A DNA stretch of 64,000 nt. It comes from JBAQMG01 sp049302575. Its GTDB lineage: Bacteria > Bacillota > Desulfitobacteriia > Desulfitobacteriales > Desulfitobacteriaceae. Made by a program: the position numbers and the translations under genes. The DNA lies in the NCBI GenBank assembly GCA_049302575.1, contig JBAQMG010000029.1, positions 5,437 to 69,436 on the forward strand. The letters are read 5' to 3'. The first letter of the stretch is position 1. Each line of letters starts with the position of its first letter. The notes under the pieces were generated by a model that worked only from the letters and a program-made list of their open reading frames with translations, did no database searches and was not told the DNA's origin. Shown here in pieces: positions 28,735 to 37,102 of this stretch.

Positions 28735-28911
28735 AATTCGATGCACGAGGCACGATGCGCGAAGCTCGAAGTCAGAGATTCTAAATCATACGCAAAAGTT
28801 TGTAGTACGAGTCAACTCTGAAGTTATATGCCAGAAGACAGAAACTCTGGTCGGTTCCCGTCAACCCTCAATCCTCGATCCTCGATCCTCGAACTTCGCG
28901 CCTCGTGCATC
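28735..28911. repeat. Degenerate heptad-repeat cluster between secA and hpf
   Basis: Two blocks, about 28735-28771 and 28860-28911, consist of imperfect 7-bp units such as CGATGCA, CGAGGCA, CGATCCT and CTCGTGC. The same kind of repeat occurs at 29868, 34786, 35874, 47795, 52727 and 54420. The block lies in the secA leader just upstream of its RBS. Confidence 0.6.
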
Positions 28912-28942
28912 GCAAAAGGGCTCGCGTCAGCGAACCCTTTTG
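28912..28942 (-). terminator. Intrinsic terminator of hpf
   Basis: Near-perfect hairpin GCAAAAGGG with CCCTTTTGC plus inner TCGC/GCGA, placed 11 bp beyond the hpf stop. Confidence 0.8.
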
Positions 28943-28953
28943 CCTAGATATTT

Positions 28954-29475
28954 CTATTTGTCGGGCTCAAGTAGCCCGTAGTTCCCTAGTTTTCTTTTAT
29001 ACACAACATTCATTTCCTGGGTTTCATCATTCCTAAAAACAAAAAAGTTATGCCCTATAAGATTCATTTGCATCAGTGCCTCATCAACTGACATCGGTTT
29101 GGCTGGGAATTTTTTACTTCTTACTAAATCATGCTCTTCCTCAATTACAGGCTGTTCAGTCACATGCTCTTTAAAAGTTTTAGTGCGCATACGCTTGTTA
29201 ATCCGAGTTCGATATTTGTCAATTTGGCGCTCTAATTTTTCTAAAACTAGATCAATGGAAGTATACATGTCCCCCGTTTCTTCTTCTCCGCGTAAAATTA
29301 TACCATGTATTGGGGCTGTTACTTCCACTCGATGCCGATCACGTTCAACAAGCAAGGTAACTTGCACATCCTGAAATTCATCAGAGAACTTTTCCAATTT
29401 ACCTACCCTTTTTGTGACATAACTTTTTAAGGCATCGGTTACTTCAATATGCTTACCACGAATTATAATGTTCAT
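28954..29475 (-). CDS. hpf: Long-form ribosome hibernation promoting factor
   Basis: 173 aa. An N-terminal sigma-54-modulation/YfiA-type domain (residues 1-100) and a C-terminal dimerisation domain (about 115-173, KKFPAKPMSVDEALMQMN) make it the long form that builds 100S ribosome dimers. ATG 29475 has AAGGGGG 9 nt upstream; the frame extends further upstream but without a ribosome site. Conserved neighbour of secA. Confidence 0.95.
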   Translation of the reverse strand: MNIIIRGKHIEVTDALKSYVTKRVGKLEKFSDEFQDVQVTLLVERDRHRVEVTAPIHGIILRGEEETGDMYTSIDLVLEKLERQIDKYRTRINKRMRTKTFKEHVTEQPVIEEEHDLVRSKKFPAKPMSVDEALMQMNLIGHNFFVFRNDETQEMNVVYKRKLGNYGLLEPDK

Positions 29476-29564
29476 CGCTTTTAACCCCCTTCTAGTGGTA
29501 TGAGTTAGTATTCCCCCTTTAGGATAAAAATCCTGCACGATTATAAGAATATGATTAAAAAAAC

Positions 29565-29762
29565 CTAAGAAAATATCACATTGGCTGCTTGTTCCCCTCG
29601 CTGACCCTCTGTCAAATCAAATTGGACAACTTGACCCTCTTCTAGTGTGCGAAAACCTTCACCCACAATAGAAGAAAAATGGACAAAAACATCTCCACCC
29701 TTATCCTTTTCGATAAAGCCGTAACCTTTTTGCTTACTAAACCATTTAACTTTCCCTAACAC
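29565..29762 (-). CDS. Cold-shock domain protein (Csp)
   Basis: About 65 aa, one cold-shock domain. RNP1 (KGYGFIE) and RNP2 (VFVHFSS) are intact. An RNA chaperone acting in translation or antitermination. GTG 29762 is chosen because AAGGGGG lies about 10 nt upstream and the product starts at the usual GKVKWF; an in-frame ATG lies at 29786. Confidence 0.93.
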   Translation of the reverse strand: MLGKVKWFSKQKGYGFIEKDKGGDVFVHFSSIVGEGFRTLEEGQVVQFDLTEGQRGEQAANVIFS

Positions 29763-29867
29763 TTTGAAACAACCCCCTTGAATCATAGGCTATTTTTTTC
29801 GGTAAACTACCTGACTAGCCCTCACCTTAGAAGGATAACCAAGGAGAGTATACTTTAAACAAATGCA

Positions 29868-29945
29868 TAATTAAGCATTTTCCATTTTTCATTTTCCATT
29901 GTGCATTGTGTATGCTGCTTCGCGCCTCGTGCCTCGCGCCTCGAC
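29868..29945. repeat. Heptad repeats overlapping the 3' end of a peptide-binding gene
   Basis: Imperfect 7-bp units (CATTTTC, CATTGTG, GCCTCGT, GCCTCGC) form the end of this gap and run into the coding frame of the binding-protein gene, supplying roughly its last 20 codons. Confidence 0.55.
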
Positions 29946-31526
29946 TTTCTCCGCCTTCGCTAAGTTAACTAAGCCTGTTGGCGAAACACATAAACCCTCC
30001 ACATTTTGATGCGTCACAACAACATTTAAGGCGTGACTAATAAATATCCAGGGTGCATCCGCAACTAATATTTTTTGGGCCAAAGCATATTTCCTAATTC
30101 GTTCGCTACTCTCCGTCGCTGCTTGGGCCTTTACAATTAAAGCATTATAGGTTGGGTTATTATAATTAGAGTAATTTAAACTGGATACACTGATTTGACT
30201 CCCGTGTAAAAGAGGATACAAGAAATTATCCGGATCACCATTATCTCCGAGCCACCCATAAAGAAAAGCATCTCCCTTCCTCAAACGCAAATTTTCTTTA
30301 TGCTCTTGCCAAGTCTCCGAGGTAATTTTTACCTTAATTCCCACTTTACTCAAATAGTCTTTAATGGCCTCAGCTAAACAATCACCGCCGACCTCATTAT
30401 AAGGTCTTTGTTCCGAATAACTGAGCAGTTCAAAACTCAAGTTATCCACATAGCCAGCTTCCCTAAGGAGTTGTTTGGCCCTTTCGGGGTCATAACTATA
30501 GGCTTTAAGATCCTCTTTATAGCCTAAAACAATCGACGGAAGCGGTCCCTGAGCTACTATTGCCTGCCCTTTATATAGTCTTTTTACCAACTTCTCACGA
30601 TCAATTGCCCTCGTAACTGCCTCTCGAATTTTAAGGTCATTAAAAGGTTTCTTGTCCACCCTAAAGCCCAAATAATTGATATTTAAACCGGTTGAAAGCC
30701 AAACTCTAAATTTATGCTCATCTTTTAAGAGCCCATCAACACTGCTACCTGGAGCTATTCCATTAACAATGTCTACCGTTCCTTGGGCTAATTTGTTTAA
30801 TCGGACATTTTCTCCCTTGACTATCTGAAAAATAACCTTATCCAACTTTGGTTTACCATCCCAGTAATCAGGGTTAGCCTTTAAAACAATTCTTCGACCT
30901 GGTTCCCAACTTTCAAATATAAAAGGCCCCGTACCAACTGGATGTGTTGCGAAGTTCTTACCATATTTTTTCACAGCTTCCGCTGAAATGATCGGTGCAC
31001 TATAAGGCATGGCTAAGTTTCGCAGGAAAGGAGCGTAGGGATATTTCAACTTAAATGTTACTGTATAATTATCAATTATTTTAATGTTTTGTACCATACC
31101 CAACGTAAAATCTGCATAAGGCAGTGCGCCCGATTTTTCGAGATCTTTAAATTGTCGTTCAAAGCTACTTTTTACCGCTTGCGCATTAAACAAAGTACCA
31201 TCATGAAATTTCACCCCCTGACGAAGTTTGAAAGTCCATTCTAGACCGTCAAAAGAAGTTGTCCAAGTAGTAGCCAAAGCAGTCTCAACTTCAGTTGACC
31301 CTGCTTGATACTGTACGAGTGTATCAAATATATTAATGACTACTTGAGCCGATTCCTGATCTTCTATTTCACTAGGATCAAAACTCAACGGATCACTCTC
31401 AAGGGCATAAATCAGCACTTTCTCAGCATTACTCTGATTCATCGTAGCCGAGGTAGCACCTGAATCCAGTAATAATATTACCACGATTAGGACAAACCCT
31501 ATAAATCTTAAACCTTTATTATGCAT
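29889..31526 (-). CDS. ABC-type peptide/nickel-binding protein (family 5)
   Basis: 545 aa of the DppA/OppA/NikA binding-protein family: DPLSFDPSEIEDQESAQV near the mature N-terminus, then GVKFHDGTLFNAQAVK and a late GYVD...L segment. A signal peptide is present, but there is no lipobox Cys, which is unusual for a Gram-positive binding protein. The last about 20 residues derive from the intergenic repeat and probably do not belong to the fold. No permease or ATPase genes adjoin it. ATG with GGGGG 4-5 nt upstream. Confidence 0.85.
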   Translation of the reverse strand: MHNKGLRFIGFVLIVVILLLDSGATSATMNQSNAEKVLIYALESDPLSFDPSEIEDQESAQVVINIFDTLVQYQAGSTEVETALATTWTTSFDGLEWTFKLRQGVKFHDGTLFNAQAVKSSFERQFKDLEKSGALPYADFTLGMVQNIKIIDNYTVTFKLKYPYAPFLRNLAMPYSAPIISAEAVKKYGKNFATHPVGTGPFIFESWEPGRRIVLKANPDYWDGKPKLDKVIFQIVKGENVRLNKLAQGTVDIVNGIAPGSSVDGLLKDEHKFRVWLSTGLNINYLGFRVDKKPFNDLKIREAVTRAIDREKLVKRLYKGQAIVAQGPLPSIVLGYKEDLKAYSYDPERAKQLLREAGYVDNLSFELLSYSEQRPYNEVGGDCLAEAIKDYLSKVGIKVKITSETWQEHKENLRLRKGDAFLYGWLGDNGDPDNFLYPLLHGSQISVSSLNYSNYNNPTYNALIVKAQAATESSERIRKYALAQKILVADAPWIFISHALNVVVTHQNVEGLCVSPTGLVNLAKAEKVEARGTRREAAYTMHNGK

Positions 31527-31687
31527 ATAGCCCCCATTTTCGATTCCACATATTTACGTATAAATATATTCGGCAAGTTCAGGTGAAACCCTTTATTTGG
31601 TATACCGAACCTAACCAAAGTAATTAACAATTCCGACAAAACGTTAATTTTATAATTTTAAAATGGGAAAAGTTAATAACATGCACC

Positions 31688-31747
31688 TGTGGATTGTGTG
31701 GATAACTCCAAAATACAGACTGGCAAACACCCCTTCCCTGTGGACAA
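31688..31747. promoter_or_regulatory. Cluster of three DnaA-box-like sites
   Basis: TGTGGATTG (31688-31696), TGTGGATAA (31697-31705, the exact complement of consensus TTATCCACA) and TGTGGACAA (31739-31747, complement of TTGTCCACA) stand in the same orientation within 60 bp, in AT-rich DNA upstream of the binding-protein gene. The first two are adjacent. Confidence 0.55.
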
Positions 31748-31901
31748 CCTCTTAAAATTATTGTCGATTCTTTAAGATTACTTATAAAACTTTACACTGC
31801 CACGGTCGGATAATTTCAACAATAGCTGCATTCTTAACTAAATTATATATACCCCTGGTTTAGTTTTTAAAAGCCCTAGAAAATACTCATAAAATAACTA
31901 A

Positions 31902-31937
31902 AGCGGGAAGATCCTTAAAAGCAAAGACCTTCCCGCT
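31902..31937 (-). terminator. Terminator of the zinc-ribbon gene
   Basis: Nine-bp perfect stem (AGCGGGAAG with CTTCCCGCT) with an 18-nt loop, followed on the minus strand by TTAGTTATTTT, 34 bp beyond the gene's stop. Confidence 0.7.
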
Positions 31938-31971
31938 GACTCCTTTGACTCTAGAGCAATATACCGTTATA

Positions 31972-32265
31972 TTAGTCCCTGGCTGGGCGGTGATGTTGGT
32001 AGCACTCGCGGCAATATACCGGACGGTCAGAGGTGGGTTGAAACGGAACTTGCGTCTCAACTCCACAGTCCGCACAAACGACAGTATACATTTCGCGCGG
32101 TCTTCCTTCTGAACCACGATTTACTTTGCGTGCTTTACGACAATCAATACAACGCAGGGGTTCATTTTCAAATCCCTTTTCAGCATAAAATTCTTGTTCT
32201 CCAATTGTGAAAACAAACGTGGCTCCGCAGTCCTTACATACGAGATCTTTGTCTTGAAACGCCAT
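31972..32265 (-). CDS. Small zinc-ribbon protein (CxxC-x-CxxC)
   Basis: 97 aa. Three CxxC pairs and a further CREC: CKDCGATF with CIDCRKARK form the first ribbon, CADCGVETQVPF with CRECYQ the second. This is the small Firmicute zinc-binding protein type often annotated as zinc-ribbon domain protein. Function unknown; nucleic-acid or protein contacts are likely. ATG start with AAGGGG 9 nt upstream. Confidence 0.85.
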   Translation of the reverse strand: MAFQDKDLVCKDCGATFVFTIGEQEFYAEKGFENEPLRCIDCRKARKVNRGSEGRPREMYTVVCADCGVETQVPFQPTSDRPVYCRECYQHHRPARD

Positions 32266-32328
32266 GAAGATATTCCCCTTACCTAACTAATGTGACAGGA
32301 AATAAACCTATCCACATTTATTATAACG

Positions 32329-33075
32329 CTATTCTCGATGTGGAACAAGACCTTTTTCAGCACCAGCTGCTAGACATAGTCCATAAACCTTCCTCGCCCC
32401 ACCTTCAAGCAACGCCTGGGCACAGGCTTCTAATGTTGCGCCTGTTGTGGTGACGTCATCAACCAACCACACACTTAGACCTAGAAACTTCTGCGGTTCT
32501 TTGACCACGAAAGCACCCTCAAGGTTCTGCAAACGCTCCCTACGTGAAAGCTGAACCTGAGGTACCGTTTCCACTCTACGTTCCAACCCCTTAATCAAAG
32601 GTAACCTAAGTTCCCATTGTAGTAACGAAGCAATCACCTCAGCCTGATTAAAACCGCGTTCAGCAAGCCGGTTATAATGCATTGGAACAGCAACTACACC
32701 ATCAACCGGAGGAAGGTTTCTCAGTGCCCATTGGGATAGGGGACGCCCGATTTCACCCAAACGCCTAGGTTGGGCTTTAAACTTGACTTCCCAAATAAAT
32801 CCCTTCCAATCACCACTATAATGTCCCCAAGCCCAAACCCTTGTTAGGCTTTTAGGTCCTTTATTGGCAAGACAATCACTACAATGGGTTGTCTCAGCAG
32901 AAATTAATTTACCACAAGAAAAGCAGCGCCCCAATTCCGGATAAAAATATTCCTTTTCACAGCTTAGGCAAATCGGCCCAGAGTTTCCTCCACATACAAA
33001 ACAGTAAGGTTTATCTTCGAACCAAATTGACCTTATCCCTTCTTTGATTCGTGACCGAAATATTTCAAGGATCAC
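32329..33075 (-). CDS. comFC: ComFC-like phosphoribosyltransferase-fold competence protein
   Basis: About 248 aa: N-terminal zinc finger (CFVCGG, CLSC, CFSCG, CSDC) and a phosphoribosyltransferase domain with WLVDDVTTTGAT. ComFC works with ComFA in DNA uptake. The GTG at 33075 is preferred with GGGGGGTGGG upstream; an earlier GTG at 33090 lies directly on the comFA stop. Forms an operon with comFA. Confidence 0.9.
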   Translation of the reverse strand: MILEIFRSRIKEGIRSIWFEDKPYCFVCGGNSGPICLSCEKEYFYPELGRCFSCGKLISAETTHCSDCLANKGPKSLTRVWAWGHYSGDWKGFIWEVKFKAQPRRLGEIGRPLSQWALRNLPPVDGVVAVPMHYNRLAERGFNQAEVIASLLQWELRLPLIKGLERRVETVPQVQLSRRERLQNLEGAFVVKEPQKFLGLSVWLVDDVTTTGATLEACAQALLEGGARKVYGLCLAAGAEKGLVPHRE

Positions 33076-33090
33076 AATCCCACCCCCCAC

Positions 33091-34761
33091 TTAATCAAGT
33101 AGCCCCAGGGAAACAGCGCAAGTATTTTGTTCTATGATCCAACTTATTGCCTCAGTAACCCCTAATGCTTTTCGCTCAGAAATAAACAAGACCTGCCCCT
33201 CAGGGTAATCCTTTGTTCGTCCCGCCCGTCCAGCCATTTGAACTAAAGACCGAACATCAAAGACAGGATGATTTGCGGCTAAAACGATAACTTGAGCATT
33301 AGGTATAGTTACCCCTCGTTCTAGAATCGATGTGCAAATGAACAACTGATATTCACCCTTGCTTAAACCTTCAACTTTTCGTTTCCTCCCCGGATCAGAG
33401 CTATAACTTCCCTCAATATTCCAGCTAGGAAACTTGATTCTTAAGCTTTGGACTAAGGACGCAACCCAAGCTATTTTGGGTACAAAAATGAGTGTTGGCC
33501 CCAAGAAAACCAGAGCTTGAAGCTGTCCTTCCATTGCTTCTGCAAAATTTGGCTTTTCGGGTGAGAAATTATAGTTTAACCATTTGGGGACGGGCAACGG
33601 GTGTCGGTGATGACGCGCAGGTAGCCGGATTAAATTCTTGCCTTCTGTTTTATTTTTCCTAAGTCCCTCTTCTGAAGGAGTAGCAGTAAGATAAAGAATT
33701 TTACCCTCAGAACGTAAGGCCTGCTTCAAACCCCACTCCAACATCCTACTGCCCTTATAAGGAAAGGCATCCATCTCATCTAAGAAAATAAGATCAAAGG
33801 CTCGATAAAACCGCAATATTTGATGTGTCGTGGCCAAAACCATGCTTCCTTTCTGGTATTTTAGCGGAACCATACCTGAAAGAACTTGAAATTGGAGCTC
33901 CGGAAAATTTCTTTGAAGGCGTGGGGCAACATCATGAATCACATCCTGACGCGGTGCCGCGAAAAGCACAGACATCCCACGCTTCAAAGCCCAGGCAGCC
34001 GAGGGGAAACAAACCTCAGTTTTACCAGCTCCACAAGCAGCCCAAAGCAAAGCCTCTTTTTCGTCACTTTGTTGGACAAACTCTAACACTTGGGAGCTTG
34101 CTCGCTCTTGGGCAGACGTTAAACTGGGTTGCAAAATAAATCGCACAGCTTCCGTTGCTTTTTCTAAGGTTTCTTTATCCCGATACAGAACTTGTTGCGA
34201 ACTACTTACTCCCAAACTTGTGCAACTACGACAAGTTGCCATCCTCCCCCATACTCCCGACCATTCCTCCAATTCTGTCTCTCCACAACGTTGACAGCGC
34301 CACTTTTTACCTTCCTGACGTACGGCCGGAACCCATTCGCCCTGTCCCTTCAAAACCCTTTGATGTGCCAAACGCATCAGATCTTCAAAATCTAGCCCAA
34401 TTTGTACAGCCAGTCTGCCCAGTTCATTTTCAGTGAGTTGGTGCCCACGAATATACAAACCAAATTCCCTAGTTTTGTTATTCCAGACCTCTTCGAACGT
34501 CTCTAGCCCCGTCAAACTCTCTGCTTTCTGCCATATACAACTACTATAGCCCAAAAAATCCCCATGGCGCTTAAGTTCTTTACTCAGTTTCAGCTTTAAT
34601 TTAGCTTTGGACATCGTTTCAGAAACTATGGTTTCCAGAAAGGCTAGGGGAAGTCCAGGGGATAAATACTCTGTTTCCCTTTTAAAAAAGAACTTGTCCA
34701 TTTCCGGAAATGGCGAAAACTTTAGCCCAATTTCCTCCACCTCGGTTAGGAAAAAACGCAT
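33091..34761 (-). CDS. comFA: ComFA-like DEAD-type helicase/translocase
   Basis: 556 aa. A four-Cys zinc knuckle (CQRCGE, CRSC) lies before the motor domains; Walker A is ACGAGKTEV, the DEAD box is DEMD, and motif VI reads QMAGRAGR. ComFA pulls single-stranded DNA through the ComEC channel in competent bacteria. ATG with AAAGGAG 8 nt upstream. The rest of a competence set is not in this window, so DNA uptake by this strain is only suggested. Confidence 0.9.
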   Translation of the reverse strand: MRFFLTEVEEIGLKFSPFPEMDKFFFKRETEYLSPGLPLAFLETIVSETMSKAKLKLKLSKELKRHGDFLGYSSCIWQKAESLTGLETFEEVWNNKTREFGLYIRGHQLTENELGRLAVQIGLDFEDLMRLAHQRVLKGQGEWVPAVRQEGKKWRCQRCGETELEEWSGVWGRMATCRSCTSLGVSSSQQVLYRDKETLEKATEAVRFILQPSLTSAQERASSQVLEFVQQSDEKEALLWAACGAGKTEVCFPSAAWALKRGMSVLFAAPRQDVIHDVAPRLQRNFPELQFQVLSGMVPLKYQKGSMVLATTHQILRFYRAFDLIFLDEMDAFPYKGSRMLEWGLKQALRSEGKILYLTATPSEEGLRKNKTEGKNLIRLPARHHRHPLPVPKWLNYNFSPEKPNFAEAMEGQLQALVFLGPTLIFVPKIAWVASLVQSLRIKFPSWNIEGSYSSDPGRKRKVEGLSKGEYQLFICTSILERGVTIPNAQVIVLAANHPVFDVRSLVQMAGRAGRTKDYPEGQVLFISERKALGVTEAISWIIEQNTCAVSLGLLD

Positions 34762-34785
34762 CCGCCAAATCTCCTTTCAACTCTC

Positions 34786-34822
34786 AAACTTCAAGCTTTA
34801 TACTTCAAGCTTTATACTTTCA
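34786..34822. repeat. Tandem CTTCAAGCTTTATA repeats
   Basis: Two and a half copies of a 14-bp unit (ACTTCAAGCTTTAT) and looser relatives lie between the hypothetical gene and comFA, reaching the last codons of the hypothetical gene. The period (2 x 7) fits the other heptad clusters. Confidence 0.5.
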
Positions 34823-35165
34823 ACTTAACTTCAACTTCTGGAAAACGCCGTTGTAAGCAGGCTAGATAAGTATCCCTAGCTAATGAGTCATTTAAATCAG
34901 GCCCTAGTTCTATGTAACAATTAGCATAAAGTTTACTATCAATTCGAGGAATGATTTTGAGAAATCGCCAAATATACCATTCAGCCATCGGGTTCTCAGG
35001 GTTAACTTTACAAAGGCATTCATAAGACAGGGGCCCCGGATGATTTCTTCCAACGCTCGAAGCTAGGCGTTTTTGCCAGTCTAAGGGCATCGACCACTCC
35101 CAGTACCCCACAAATCTCCAGACTAATAATCCGCAACAAATCCAAACTCCCCAATACCAACCCAT
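34812..35165 (-). CDS. Hypothetical protein with N-terminal membrane segment
   Basis: 117 aa, not recognised. A Trp- and Cys-rich hydrophobic segment (residues about 3-22) should anchor it, followed by a basic soluble part that contains NPENPMAEWYIWRFLK and ends in alternating Val/Glu/Lys. ATG with GGTGGG about 10 nt upstream. It precedes comFA in the same direction with a 50-bp repeat-filled gap. Confidence 0.5.
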   Translation of the reverse strand: MGWYWGVWICCGLLVWRFVGYWEWSMPLDWQKRLASSVGRNHPGPLSYECLCKVNPENPMAEWYIWRFLKIIPRIDSKLYANCYIELGPDLNDSLARDTYLACLQRRFPEVEVKLKV

Positions 35166-35237
35166 AAAACTTCACCCACCTTACAACACCCTATGCTTAG
35201 GGTAGCTGTTTGGTGAGTTGTCTTGGGTGAGCACAAT

Positions 35238-35294
35238 CGGCAAGCAATTAAACTGTGGGGTAGGACGAAAATCGGAACTACCCCACCATTGCCG
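35238..35294. repeat. Nested palindrome upstream of the hypothetical gene
   Basis: Outer arms CGGCAA/TTGCCG and inner arms GTGGGGTAG/CTACCCCAC (9 bp, perfect) fold into a two-stage hairpin with a 14-nt apical loop containing GGACGAAAATCGG. It lies in the 218-bp gap between the fabZ terminator and the hypothetical gene. Confidence 0.5.
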
Positions 35295-35319
35295 ACGACT
35301 ATTGACAGAAAACGATAGT

Positions 35320-35354
35320 AAAAGCCAGGATATGCTCTTTGCTGCTCCTGGCTT
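35320..35354 (-). terminator. Intrinsic terminator of fabZ
   Basis: Ten-bp stem AAAGCCAGGA with TCCTGGCTTT, loop about 14 nt, ending in TTTT on the minus strand, 29 bp beyond the fabZ stop. Confidence 0.75.
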
Positions 35355-35383
35355 TGCTGATTGTTTTTGTAATTGTAGCCATA

Positions 35384-35824
35384 CTATTTAGGGTTCTTAG
35401 GTCCGATGGCGAACATTATCTTCCCTTTTGCCGCTAATTCTTCCCCTACATAGGCCTCACCCCAAGCTACTCCAATATTGGCCTTCATTTTAAGTAATTC
35501 CACTTCTAACCGAAGTTGATCACCAGGAATAACCTGACGTTTAAAACGCACTTCATCTAGCCCGGCATAGAGGGCAATACGTCCCTTAAATTCTTCTTTT
35601 CTTAAAACTAACACAGCCCCCACTTGGGCTAAAGCTTCCATAATCAAAACCCCAGGCATAATTGGAAAATCAGGGAAATGTCCTTGAAAGAAGGGTTCAT
35701 TTGCGGAAACATTCTTAATCCCCACGGCCCGTTTTCCCTCTTCTATTTCTATAATGCGATCAATAAAGATAAAAGGGTATCGATGAGGAAGAATCTCCAA
35801 AATCTCGTGATTTTCTAACACCAT
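35384..35824 (-). CDS. fabZ: FabZ, 3-hydroxyacyl-ACP dehydratase
   Basis: 146 aa hot-dog-fold enzyme of fatty acid elongation. The catalytic His is in HRYPFIFIDR and the Glu in PGVLIMEALAQ, with GHFPDFPIMPG between. ATG with AGGAGG 5 nt upstream. It stands away from other fab genes and close to envelope genes, as in other clostridia. Confidence 0.96.
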   Translation of the reverse strand: MVLENHEILEILPHRYPFIFIDRIIEIEEGKRAVGIKNVSANEPFFQGHFPDFPIMPGVLIMEALAQVGAVLVLRKEEFKGRIALYAGLDEVRFKRQVIPGDQLRLEVELLKMKANIGVAWGEAYVGEELAAKGKIMFAIGPKNPK

Positions 35825-35873
35825 GTAAACCTCCTAAACATAACTTGCAGACTTGCTTACTTTTGTCTATGAT

Positions 35874-35957
35874 TAAGCGAAGCGCGATGTGCGATGCACG
35901 ATGCGCGATATACGGATCTTAAGTTTAAAGTTCGAACCTCGAACTTCGAGCCTCGCA
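35874..35957. repeat. Heptad-repeat cluster between fabZ and the glycosyltransferase
   Basis: Units such as GCGATGT, GCGATGC, ACGATGC, TCGAACC, TCGAACT and TCGAGCC follow one another with a 7-bp period. The cluster is in frame with the downstream gene and could be mistaken for its N-terminus. Confidence 0.6.
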
Positions 35958-35998
35958 TTAAGTATAGCGGAGATTTACGCAGAAGGGAAGATAAAGCC

Positions 35999-37102
35999 TT
36001 GACTACCGACAAAATTTTACATCTTATTGGTGGTGAAGAGATTGGCGGTGCAGAACAACACGTTTTGAACTTACTCACCGGTCTGGATGTCAAGCGTTTT
36101 TCACCAGTCCTCATTTGTCTAACAAAGGGATCCTTTGCCAGTCTTGCTCAAGAGAAGGGAATCTTCACCACCAGCTTCCCTATGCGCCATCCTTTAGATT
36201 TAACCCTTCTGCCTAGTCTGATAAAATGGATACGAGAACAACACATTTCGCTTTTGCACACCCATGGTTCAAGAGCCAATCTTTTAGGACGACTCAGTGC
36301 TAAATTCTTAGGAATACCTTGTGTTAGCACCTACCATAGTTCTTTAGCCCACGATTATCTCTCCCCTTGGTCAGCACGTTTAGCCCTAACTATAGATAAA
36401 CTCACCTTGCCTTTGAGCGCAGGGATTATTACGATCTCTGAACACTTAAACCATGAGGTCAAAGCACGAGGTGGTCAAAGACTGAAAACAATTTATAACG
36501 GCTATCCTCAGCTCACCTTTTCTGAACCTAGCACGCAACGTCAACATTTTCGTCAAGCTTGGAATATCCCTTCGGAAGCTACTGTGATCGGCACAATTGC
36601 ACGCTTACACCCTACTAAAGGGCACCATTATCTAATTCATGCTACCGCTCGCTTAAAGAACAAGCTGCCCAATTTACACCTTCTGTTCATCGGAGACGGC
36701 CCTTTAGCCAAAGAACTTGAATTGGAACTAAGAAAAGAGGGGTTAGGTTATACTTTAACAGGCTATCTGCCCCATGCTTATGAGGCTTTACCAGCTATGG
36801 ATCTTTTTGTACTACCATCCCTTAGCGAAGGTATGGGCTTAGTTCTCCTCGAAGCCATGCAAGCTCACCTTCCGATTGTAGCCAGTGCTGTAGGAGGGAT
36901 TCCCGAATTAATTCGTGATGGCATTGATGGCCTTCTCCTTCAAGCGGCCGTTCCCGATGCTCTAGCAGAGGCCTGTTTAACTATTCTAAAAAATCCACAA
37001 CTAGCAAAGCGTCTCACCGATTCAGCTTACCTTCGTTGGCCCCAGTTCTCTATTACCAAAATGCTCTCAGAAACCCAAAGTTTTTATGAACAAATTCTCT
37101 GA
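35999..37102 (+). CDS. Family 4 glycosyltransferase (GT-B fold)
   Basis: About 367 aa. EIGGAEQHVLNL near the N-terminus, the central IGTIARLHPTKGHHYLI block and the EX7E motif (EGMGLVLLE) mark a GT4 retaining enzyme that adds sugars to a cell-surface acceptor. An ATG at 35894 exists, but the extra 35 codons are intergenic heptad repeat, so TTG 35999 (just before TTDKILHLIGG) is preferred, with AAGGGA about 10 nt upstream. The 3' end overlaps the convergent WecG-type gene by 50 bp. Confidence 0.88.
   Translation: MTTDKILHLIGGEEIGGAEQHVLNLLTGLDVKRFSPVLICLTKGSFASLAQEKGIFTTSFPMRHPLDLTLLPSLIKWIREQHISLLHTHGSRANLLGRLSAKFLGIPCVSTYHSSLAHDYLSPWSARLALTIDKLTLPLSAGIITISEHLNHEVKARGGQRLKTIYNGYPQLTFSEPSTQRQHFRQAWNIPSEATVIGTIARLHPTKGHHYLIHATARLKNKLPNLHLLFIGDGPLAKELELELRKEGLGYTLTGYLPHAYEALPAMDLFVLPSLSEGMGLVLLEAMQAHLPIVASAVGGIPELIRDGIDGLLLQAAVPDALAEACLTILKNPQLAKRLTDSAYLRWPQFSITKMLSETQSFYEQIL

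Larger units (their letters stand above)
31527..31971. other. Gene-free AT-rich stretch with DnaA boxes and a terminator
   Basis: 445 bases with no supported gene, between the binding-protein gene and the zinc-ribbon gene. It holds three DnaA-box-like nonamers (31688-31747) and a terminator hairpin (31902-31937). The rest is AT-rich with no further structure that I can support. Confidence 0.5.

Noticed and set aside
28667..28753. Longer SecA start
   Set aside because: The added residues come from intergenic repeat and the secA RBS lies inside it; MGFLRN is the family start.
31688..31747. Replication origin (oriC)
   Set aside because: There is no dnaA, dnaN, gyrase or rpmH nearby, only three boxes, and no clear unwinding element; the more modest call of a DnaA-box cluster is kept.
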